A stretch of 64,000 nt of DNA from Sphingomonas sp. Leaf20. GTDB taxonomy: Bacteria > Pseudomonadota > Alphaproteobacteria > Sphingomonadales > Sphingomonadaceae. Numbering within the stretch: the stretch's first letter is position 1; the number at the start of each line of letters is the position of its first letter. Position numbers and translations under genes: made by a program. The stretch is from NCBI RefSeq assembly GCF_001421535.1, contig NZ_LMKN01000001.1, positions 558,001 through 622,000 of the forward strand, written 5' to 3'. The notes below the pieces were generated by a model that saw nothing but the letters and a program-made list of their open reading frames with translations, was not told the DNA's origin and did not search any database. This document shows positions 57,574 through 64,000 of this stretch, piece after piece.

Positions 57574-58695
57574 CTATTTCGCGGTCAGCTTGATCAACCG
57601 GCCCTGCGATTCACCGCCGTCTTCGAGCACCCAGATCGCGCCGTCGGGGCCCTGCTCCACCTCGCGGATGCGCGCCCCCATGTCCCACTGATCGCCCTTC
57701 GCCGCCGTCGTGCCGTTCAGGTCGACGCGGACCAGCGATTTTGACGACAGCCCGCCGATGAACGCATCGCCCTTCCATTGCGGGAACATCGCGCCCGAAT
57801 AGATCATCAGCCCGCCCGGCGAGATCACCGGGTTCCACGACACCTTGGGCGCCTCGTAACCGTCGCCCGGCTTGTGATCGGGAATGTCGCGGCCGTCATA
57901 ATGGCTGCCGTTCGACGCGTTGGGCCAGCCATAGTTCAGGCCGGGCCTGATCAAATTGACCTCGTCTCCGCCCTTCGGCCCCATCTCCTGCTCCCACAAA
58001 TTGCCCTGCGCATCGAACGCGATGCCGAGCAGGTTGCGGTGGCCATAGGTCCAGACCTCGGGTGCGAACCCCTTGGCGGCGAGCGGATTGCCAGGGGCGG
58101 GCTTGCCGTCGAGCGTCAGGCGGAGGACCTTGCCCAGCGTCATCTTCGGATCCTGCGCCGGCGTGAACTTCTGTCGCTCGCCATTGGTGAAGAACAGATA
58201 TTTGCCGTCGGGCGAAAACGCGATGCGACCCGAATAATGGCCATTGCCCTCGACGAACGGCCGCGCGCTGAAGATCACCTCGATCTCGCCAAGCCGCTCG
58301 CCACCCCCGCCGTCGGGGCGCAGCCGCCCGCGCGCGAGGACAACGCCCTTGCCGCCCTCGCCCGCGCTCGAATAGCTGAAATAGACACGCTTGCTCGTCG
58401 CGAAATCGGGTGCGAGCACGACATCCATCAAGCCGCCCTGCCCCGCCGAGTCGACCGTGATCGTCGCCACGGTCTGCCGCGTCTTGCCATCGGCGGACAC
58501 GAGCAGCATCTGCCCCTTCTTCTCCGTCACCAGCATCCGCGCATCGGGCAGGACCGTCATCGCCCAGGGTGACTCGAAATCGGCGACGACGGTCTCGCTG
58601 AACGGCTTGCCGCCCGCGGTCTGCGCCGCAGAGACGGTCGCACCGAGCAAAGTGACGGACAGGATGGTGGTAGCGAACAGCGTGCGACGAATCAT
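57574..58695 (-). CDS. PQQ-dependent sugar dehydrogenase family protein, exported
   Basis: A 373-aa beta-propeller protein with a signal peptide (MIRRTLFATTILSVTLLGATVSA). It resembles soluble aldose dehydrogenases (YliI/GDH-B type): ESPWAMTVLPDARMLVTEKKGQM, GNGHYSGRIAFSPDGKYLFFTNGERQKF, TYGHRNLLGIAFDAQGNLWEQEMGPKGGDEVN, and VSWNPVISPGGLMIYSGAMFPQWKGDAF. It would oxidise sugars in the periplasm with pyrroloquinoline quinone. No pqq genes are in the window. Confidence 0.92.
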   Translation of the reverse strand: MIRRTLFATTILSVTLLGATVSAAQTAGGKPFSETVVADFESPWAMTVLPDARMLVTEKKGQMLLVSADGKTRQTVATITVDSAGQGGLMDVVLAPDFATSKRVYFSYSSAGEGGKGVVLARGRLRPDGGGGERLGEIEVIFSARPFVEGNGHYSGRIAFSPDGKYLFFTNGERQKFTPAQDPKMTLGKVLRLTLDGKPAPGNPLAAKGFAPEVWTYGHRNLLGIAFDAQGNLWEQEMGPKGGDEVNLIRPGLNYGWPNASNGSHYDGRDIPDHKPGDGYEAPKVSWNPVISPGGLMIYSGAMFPQWKGDAFIGGLSSKSLVRVDLNGTTAAKGDQWDMGARIREVEQGPDGAIWVLEDGGESQGRLIKLTAK

Positions 58696-58873
58696 GATCT
58701 TCTCCCGGAAATCTCAACGCAAACGCAGCGTGACGAACGAAGGTTGCTCCCGCTTGCGGAGCAACGCCAGCCGGCGTATAGGGACATCACTTCTCTACAT
58801 CGCCAGGTGAAGAGGCTGCGGGGCTTGCTCCGCGGCGGAAACCCCCTGTGCTTTGGCCCTGTTTGGAATTTCG

Positions 58874-59470
58874 ATGGCGAATATCGCCCTGCTGACCGAC
58901 CTGATCGAACCCGAAGCCAAGGCGCTCGGCCTCAGCCTCGTGCGCGTGCGCATGCAGGGCGGCAAGTCCGATCCGACGCTGCAGATCATGGCCGAGCGCC
59001 CCGACACCCGCCAGCTAGTGATCGAGGATTGCGCCGAACTGTCGCGCCGCATCTCGGACAAGTTCGATGCGCTCGAAGCCGAGGGCAAGGACCCGGTCGG
59101 CGAAGACGCGTACCGTCTCGAAGTGTCGAGCCCTGGTATCGATCGCCCGCTGACCCGGCTCCAGGACTTTGCCGACTGGGAAGGCCAGGAGGCGCGCATC
59201 CGCCTTGTCGAGCCGTTCGAGGATCGCAAGCAGATCTCGGGCAACCTCATGGGCGTCGAGGGCACCAAAATCACCGTCGACGTGAACAAGCACAAGATCA
59301 TGACGATCGACTTTTCGCAGGTCGCCGACGCCAAGCTCGTCATGACCGACCGACTCATCGCCGCGACCGCGCCGCTTTCAACCGAAGGCGCGGACGAAGT
59401 ATTCTATCAAGACACGCCCACCGATGAGCCTGACGCTCACGAGGCCGAGACCGAAGAAGGACAGCATTGA
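58874..59470 (+). CDS. rimP: Ribosome maturation factor RimP
   Basis: Assists 30S subunit assembly. The product is 198 aa from MANIALLTDLIEPEAKALGLSL, with the central motif YRLEVSSPGIDRPLTRLQDF, and an acidic C-terminal tail. An in-frame ATG seven codons upstream is unlikely. The stop overlaps the nusA start (TGATG), as in the conserved rimP-nusA-infB operon. Confidence 0.96.
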   Translation: MANIALLTDLIEPEAKALGLSLVRVRMQGGKSDPTLQIMAERPDTRQLVIEDCAELSRRISDKFDALEAEGKDPVGEDAYRLEVSSPGIDRPLTRLQDFADWEGQEARIRLVEPFEDRKQISGNLMGVEGTKITVDVNKHKIMTIDFSQVADAKLVMTDRLIAATAPLSTEGADEVFYQDTPTDEPDAHEAETEEGQH

Positions 59471-61179
59471 TGGCCACGGCAGTCACCGCAAACCGCGCGG
59501 AACTGATCGCGATCGCGAATTCGGTCGCGTCGGAGAAGATGATCGACAAGGCGATCGTGATCGAGGCGATGGAGGACGCGATCCAGCGCGCCGCCCGCTC
59601 GCGCTACGGCGCCGAGAACGACATCCGCGCCAAGCTCGACCCCAACACCGGCGATCTGCGCCTGTGGCGCGTCGTCGAAGTGGTCGAGGCCGTCGATGAC
59701 TATTTCAAGCAGGTCGACGTCAAGGGTGCGCAGAAGCTCCAGAAGGACGCAGCGCTCGGTGACTTCATCGTCGATCCGCTGCCCCCGATCGAGTTCGGCC
59801 GCATCGCCGCACAGGCTGCCAAGCAGGTCATCTTCCAGAAGGTCCGCGACGCCGAGCGCGAGCGCCAGTTCGAAGAGTATAAGGACCGCGCGGGCGAGAT
59901 CATCACCGGCGTCGTCAAGCGCGTCGAGTTCGGCCATGTCGTCGTCGACCTGGGCCGTGCGGAAGGCGTCATCCGCCGCGACGCGCAGATTCCGCGCGAA
60001 GTGGTGCGCGTCAACGACCGCATCCGCTCGCTGATCCTCAACGTCCGCCGCGAAAACCGCGGGCCGCAGATCTTCCTCAGCCGCGCGCACCCCGACTTCA
60101 TGAAGAAGCTGTTCGCGCAGGAAGTCCCCGAAATCTACGACGGGATCATCGAGATCAAGGCGGCCGCGCGCGATCCCGGTTCGCGTGCGAAGATCGGCGT
60201 CATCAGCCATGATTCGTCGATCGATCCGGTCGGCGCGTGCGTCGGCATGAAGGGCAGCCGCGTTCAGGCCGTCGTGCAGGAAATGCAGGGCGAGAAGATC
60301 GACATCATCCCCTGGTCGCCCGACATCGCGACCTTCGTCGTCAACGCGTTGCAGCCGGCCTCGGTCAGCCGCGTCGTGATCGACGAGGAAGAAGAGCGCA
60401 TCGAGGTGGTCGTTCCCGACGATCAGCTGAGCCTCGCGATCGGCCGTCGTGGCCAGAACGTGCGGCTCGCGTCGCAGCTGACCGGTAAGGCGATCGACAT
60501 CCTCACCGAGGCCGATGCCTCCGAGAAGCGCCAGAAGGACTTTGTCGAGCGCTCGGCAATGTTCGAGAAGGAGCTCGACGTCGACGAGACGCTCGCGCAG
60601 CTGCTGGTGGCCGAAGGGTTCACGAACCTCGAAGAGGTCGCCTATGTTGAGGTCGAGGAGATCGCCGGCATCGAGGGCTTCGACGAGGATCTCGCGGGCG
60701 AGCTGCAGAACCGCGCGACCGAGGCGCTCGAGCGCCGCGACGCGGCCAGCCGCGAAGAGCGCACCGCGCTCGGCGTGGAGGACGCGCTGGCGGGCATGCC
60801 GTATCTGAACGAGGCGATGCTCGTCACGCTCGGCAAGGCTGGCATCAAGACGCTCGACGACCTTGCCGATCTGGCGACCGACGAGCTGGTCGAGAAGAAG
60901 CGCGTCGAGCCACGCCGTCGCAACGACGATGCGCCCAAGCGTCCCGAGCCCAAGGGCGGCATTCTCGCTGAATACGGGCTCAGCGACGAGCAGGGCAACG
61001 AGATCATCATGGCCGCGCGTGCGCACTGGTTCGAGGACGAGGCACCCGAGGCCGAGGCTGACGAAGCCGACGCGGCTCCGGTGGAAGCGGCTTTGGCCGA
61101 GGACACTGCGGCAGACGACGCTGCGATGGATGACGCCGCAGAGTCGACCGACGCGAAGAGCGAGGACGACAAGGCCTGA
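59470..61179 (+). CDS. nusA: Transcription termination/antitermination factor NusA
   Basis: RNA-polymerase-associated factor for pausing, termination and rRNA antitermination. The product is 569 aa. N-terminal RNAP-binding domain (1-130), S1 domain (about 130-200), two KH domains (VGACVGMKGSRVQAVVQEM; LSLAIGRRGQNVRLASQLTGKAIDI) and two acidic repeats with helix-hairpin-helix-like pattern (SQLLVAEGFTNLEEVAYVEVEEIAGIEGFDEDLA region). The tail is very acidic (DEADAAPVEAALAEDTAADD). AAGGA precedes the ATG; the stop overlaps the tautomerase start. Confidence 0.97.
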   Translation: MATAVTANRAELIAIANSVASEKMIDKAIVIEAMEDAIQRAARSRYGAENDIRAKLDPNTGDLRLWRVVEVVEAVDDYFKQVDVKGAQKLQKDAALGDFIVDPLPPIEFGRIAAQAAKQVIFQKVRDAERERQFEEYKDRAGEIITGVVKRVEFGHVVVDLGRAEGVIRRDAQIPREVVRVNDRIRSLILNVRRENRGPQIFLSRAHPDFMKKLFAQEVPEIYDGIIEIKAAARDPGSRAKIGVISHDSSIDPVGACVGMKGSRVQAVVQEMQGEKIDIIPWSPDIATFVVNALQPASVSRVVIDEEEERIEVVVPDDQLSLAIGRRGQNVRLASQLTGKAIDILTEADASEKRQKDFVERSAMFEKELDVDETLAQLLVAEGFTNLEEVAYVEVEEIAGIEGFDEDLAGELQNRATEALERRDAASREERTALGVEDALAGMPYLNEAMLVTLGKAGIKTLDDLADLATDELVEKKRVEPRRRNDDAPKRPEPKGGILAEYGLSDEQGNEIIMAARAHWFEDEAPEAEADEADAAPVEAALAEDTAADDAAMDDAAESTDAKSEDDKA

Positions 61180-61415
61180 TGCCGTTTGTCAGCATCCGCA
61201 TTTCGGGGTCCGCCACCAAGGACCAGAAGGCCGGCATCGTCGCCGACGTCACCCAGTCGCTCGTCGAGCGGCTGGGAAAGAACCCGGCTGCGGTGCAGAT
61301 CGTGATCGAAGAAGTCTCGACCGAGAATTACGGCGCGGGCGGCCAGTTGCTGGTCGACCGCGACGCCCCGAAGCCGCAATTGCAGGAGGACGCTCATGCG
61401 GAATCCTCGCAATGA
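61179..61415 (+). CDS. 4-oxalocrotonate tautomerase-like protein
   Basis: A 78-aa member of the tautomerase superfamily. After Met removal, Pro1 (PFVSIRI) is the catalytic base of the family. Without gaps against Pseudomonas putida 4-oxalocrotonate tautomerase the sequence keeps the YGAGG motif (Tyr for Phe50), but the two substrate-binding arginines (Arg11, Arg39) are Ala and Gln here. True 4-oxalocrotonate activity is therefore doubtful. The ATG overlaps the nusA stop and the next gene starts 20 bases before this stop, so it is embedded in the nusA-infB operon. Confidence 0.85.
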   Translation: MPFVSIRISGSATKDQKAGIVADVTQSLVERLGKNPAAVQIVIEEVSTENYGAGGQLLVDRDAPKPQLQEDAHAESSQ

Positions 61416-62298
61416 GACGCTAGGCGCTACCGACACCCTGCCCTCCTCGTCCCCCGCAAGCGGGACGGGACAGGGCGATCGCCCGGCTTCGACCAAGGGC
61501 AAGGGGGGCAAGCGCGAGCGCGCCCCCGGCCCGCCGCGCGTGCGCGAAGGCGCCGACGCCGAACCCATCCGCCGGTGTATCCTTTCGGGTGAGCGCGACG
61601 TCCGGCCGCATCTCGTCCGCCTCGCGCTGGCACCGGACGGACAGATCCATCCCGACGTGCGCGCCAAGGCGCCCGGCCGCGGTGCCTGGATCGGCGTCAC
61701 CCGCGTCGAACTCGAAGCCGCGATCAAGAAGGGCAAGCTGAAAGGCGCGCTCGCGCGGGCGTTCAAGACCGGCGAGTTCACGATTCCCCCAGAGCTCCCC
61801 GCGCAGATCGAAGCCGCGCTCGAGCGTAACGCGCTCGACCGGCTCGGGCTCGAATCGCGGTCGGGCACCGTCCTGATCGGATCCGACCGGATCGAGCAGA
61901 ACGCGCGCTCGGGCAAGCTGAAGGCGCTCTATCATGCGTCCGACGCGGCCGAGGATGGCAACCGCAAGCTCGACCAGGCGTGGCGCATCGGCAACGATGT
62001 CGAAGGCTCGGGTCTGCGGGGGTTGGCACTGCCTGCGTCACGCACCATATTGGCGTTGGCGCTGGGGCGGGAAAATGTGGTACACATTGGCCTGACCGAC
62101 CGCGCTGCAGCAAAGCGGGTGAGCGAAGCGCTCGACCGCTGGCTGCATTTTATCGGCCCCGAACCTTCTCCCGTGTCTTGCGAAACGGCCTCGCAGGGCG
62201 CATCGGCGTCCCAACAAAACGGGACGTCACCCATAACAGGGGCGTCCGGATCGACCGGACACAGCCCGGCCGTGGACATGACTGAGGAATTTGAGTGA
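61396..62298 (+). CDS. YlxR/RnpM-L7Ae fusion RNA-binding protein
   Basis: A 300-aa protein. The YlxR (DUF448) domain lies at about 50-130 with RRCILSGE and [25 protein letters not shown] second domain (about 135-235, [29 protein letters not shown]) resembles ribosomal L7Ae-type RNA-binding folds. The C-terminus is low-complexity. The Firmicutes homologue RnpM binds RNase P RNA. The position between nusA and infB is conserved in bacteria. Confidence 0.9.
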   Translation: MRNPRNETLGATDTLPSSSPASGTGQGDRPASTKGKGGKRERAPGPPRVREGADAEPIRRCILSGERDVRPHLVRLALAPDGQIHPDVRAKAPGRGAWIGVTRVELEAAIKKGKLKGALARAFKTGEFTIPPELPAQIEAALERNALDRLGLESRSGTVLIGSDRIEQNARSGKLKALYHASDAAEDGNRKLDQAWRIGNDVEGSGLRGLALPASRTILALALGRENVVHIGLTDRAAAKRVSEALDRWLHFIGPEPSPVSCETASQGASASQQNGTSPITGASGSTGHSPAVDMTEEFE

Positions 62299-64000
62299 GC
62301 GACACGGACAACGAGAAGCCGAAACTTGGCATGCGCGCACCTTTGGGTGTGAAGCGCACGGTCGAGACCGGCCAGGTGAAGCAGAGCTTCAGCCACGGCC
62401 GATCGAATACGGTGATCGTGGAAACCAAGCGTGCGCGCGTGCTGCGCCGTCCGGGCGAGCCCGACGGTCCGGTCGCGGATGCACCGGTTGCGGCGCCCGC
62501 ACCCGTTGCGGCGCCCGCACCGGCCCCGCAGGCGCGTGCCCCACAGCCCGCCCCAGCCCCCGTGCGCCCGCCCGCGCAGAGCAACCTGTCGCCGCAGGAG
62601 CGTCAGGCAAAGCTGCTGCGCGAGGCGGAAGAGCAGCGCATGAACACGCTGGAAGAAGGACGTCGTCGCCAGGAGGCCGAGCGTCTCAAGGCGGCCGAGG
62701 ACGAGCGCAACCGCGCCGCCGACCGTGCCCGTGCCGAGGCGGAGGCCAAGGCCGCGCCTGCGCCGAAGCCGGTCGAGGCGCCTGCGCCCGCGCCCGTGGT
62801 CGAAGCGGCTCCCGCTCCGGTCGCGGCACCGACGCCTGCGCCCGTCGCTGCGCCAGCCCCGGCTCCGGCCGCGACACCTGCGCCCGCGCCTGTCGTCGCT
62901 GCACCGAAGCCCGCACCCGTGGTGGCGGCACCTGCGCCGGCTCCCAAGCCTGCGCCGGCCCCCGTTGCTCCGCCGGCACCGCCGCCGATTCTCGAACTGT
63001 CGCGCGATCCGTCGATGCCGGCACCACGCCGTTTCTCGCCGGTGGCGCGTCCTGAACGCCCTCCCCCGCCGCCAAAGCCCGTTGCAGCGCCTGCCGCAGC
63101 AGCAGCGCCGACCACGGCGGCCAACGCCGGTACGACCGCAGCGCGCCCTGGCGCGACCGGTGCAAACGCACCTGCGGGTGGCGTACGCCGCGATGCCGTC
63201 CCGGCACGGCCGCAGCAGCGTGACCGCAAGGGCGACGATCGTCGCACTTCGGGCAAGCTCACCGTCAACCGCGCACTCGGCGATGGCGATGGCGCCCGCG
63301 CCCGTTCGCTCGCCGCGCTCAAGCGTGCGCGTGAGAAGGAGCGTCGTGGCACCGGTGGTCCGCGCGAGCCGCAGGCCAAGCAGGTCCGCGACGTGGTCGT
63401 CCCCGAGGCGATCACCGTGCAGGAACTGGCCATCCGTATGGCCGAGAAGGGTGCCGACCTCGTCAAGGCGCTGTTCAAGATGGGCATGCCCGTCACGATG
63501 ACGCAGACGATCGACCAGGATACGGCCGAATTGCTCGTCACCGAATTCGGTCACAACCTGACGCGCGTCAGCGATGTCGACCAGGATCTGGCGAACGACA
63601 CGATCGACGATGCCGACGAGACTCTGCGTCCGCGTGCCCCGGTCGTCACGATCATGGGTCACGTCGATCACGGCAAGACGTCGCTGCTCGATGCCCTGCG
63701 CGGCACCGATGTGGTGCGCGGCGAAGCGGGTGGCATCACCCAGCATATCGGCGCGTATCAGGTCACGCTGAAGGACAAGTCGAAGATCACCTTCCTCGAC
63801 ACGCCGGGCCATGAGGCGTTCACGCAGATGCGTGCTCGCGGCGCGGACGTCACCGACATCGTCATCCTGGTGGTGGCGGCGGACGACGGCCTCATGCCGC
63901 AGACGGTGGAGGCGATCGCCCACACCAAGGCCGCGGGCGTGCCGATGATCGTCGCGATCAACAAGATCGACAAGGAAGGCGCCAATGCCCAGAAGGTGCG
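62295..64000 (+). CDS. infB: Translation initiation factor IF-2, partial (runs off the window)
   Basis: GTPase placing initiator tRNA on the 30S subunit. The visible 568 codons start at a GTG overlapping the previous stop (GTGA), with GAGGAA six bases upstream. The N-terminal region (about residues 55-260) is Ala/Pro/Lys-rich low complexity, typical of long IF-2. A conserved N-domain follows (about 360-430), then the G domain with G1 [14 protein letters not shown] at about residue 455 and [15 protein letters not shown] near 502. The gene continues past the right edge. Confidence 0.97.
   Translation, partial: MSDTDNEKPKLGMRAPLGVKRTVETGQVKQSFSHGRSNTVIVETKRARVLRRPGEPDGPVADAPVAAPAPVAAPAPAPQARAPQPAPAPVRPPAQSNLSPQERQAKLLREAEEQRMNTLEEGRRRQEAERLKAAEDERNRAADRARAEAEAKAAPAPKPVEAPAPAPVVEAAPAPVAAPTPAPVAAPAPAPAATPAPAPVVAAPKPAPVVAAPAPAPKPAPAPVAPPAPPPILELSRDPSMPAPRRFSPVARPERPPPPPKPVAAPAAAAAPTTAANAGTTAARPGATGANAPAGGVRRDAVPARPQQRDRKGDDRRTSGKLTVNRALGDGDGARARSLAALKRAREKERRGTGGPREPQAKQVRDVVVPEAITVQELAIRMAEKGADLVKALFKMGMPVTMTQTIDQDTAELLVTEFGHNLTRVSDVDQDLANDTIDDADETLRPRAPVVTIMGHVDHGKTSLLDALRGTDVVRGEAGGITQHIGAYQVTLKDKSKITFLDTPGHEAFTQMRARGADVTDIVILVVAADDGLMPQTVEAIAHTKAAGVPMIVAINKIDKEGANAQKV

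Overview
The window looks like a core chromosomal segment of a sphingomonad (Alphaproteobacteria, Sphingomonas or a close relative). Support: high GC throughout; the gene sets dnaK-dnaJ, hrcA-grpE, rph-rdgB-hemW, rsmI-yraN-gshB, atpHAGDC, lepB-rnc-era and rimP-nusA-(ylxR)-infB; a CTTG-N17-CCTATAT heat-shock promoter of the alphaproteobacterial RpoH type; a short AtpC; and many dispersed palindromes that encode 'RHPDESQDP'-like peptides when read through. No rRNA, tRNA, CRISPR array, prophage or insertion sequence was seen. Both window edges cut genes: dnaJ at the left, infB at the right.

Layout. 1-7 kb: protein quality control (dnaJ, dnaK, grpE, hrcA), with a periplasmic copper chaperone, a small HExxH protein and threonine synthase. 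7-15 kb: rph-rdgB-hemW interrupted by a CAP-domain lipoprotein on the other strand, then a LpoA-like lipoprotein, rsmI, an esterase, yraN and gshB. 15-22 kb: DedA protein, XerC-like recombinase, GAF-PAS-GGDEF diguanylate cyclase, PriA helicase and an acyltransferase. 21.8-26.9 kb: the F1 ATP synthase operon with REP-like elements directly after atpA and atpD. 27-40 kb: accessory metabolism and envelope genes (dienelactone hydrolase, Ada, two secreted proteases, a lone CpaF-type ATPase, aspartyl protease-PDZ, GT39-like membrane protein, amidase, metallo-beta-lactamase fold protein, VOC protein). 40-50 kb: fpr, uvrB, small envelope proteins, a structured-RNA/micro-ORF unit at about 45 kb, class I fumarase and a sirtuin. 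50-58.7 kb: lepB-rnc-era, pgi, gor, enoyl-CoA hydratase, two overlapping hotdog thioesterases and a PQQ-type sugar dehydrogenase. 58.9-64 kb: rimP-nusA-tautomerase-ylxR-infB.

Most striking is 44.9-45.3 kb. An 18-codon ORF sits behind a 14-nt sequence that exactly complements the 3' tail of 16S rRNA. It is followed by two compound hairpins and a textbook intrinsic terminator, with no same-strand gene downstream to regulate. It looks like an independent small transcript and I do not recognise its family. Other points of interest: a 4-oxalocrotonate-tautomerase-like gene inside the nusA-infB operon that keeps Pro1 but lacks both catalytic arginines; REP-like hairpins placed exactly after the two three-copy ATP synthase subunits; a probably leaderless uvrB transcript; and at least four families of intergenic palindromes, some forming the ends of coding sequences.

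Coordinates of starts were chosen from family alignments and ribosome binding sites, so several are well inside the longest possible ORF. Functions rest on motif and family recognition only.
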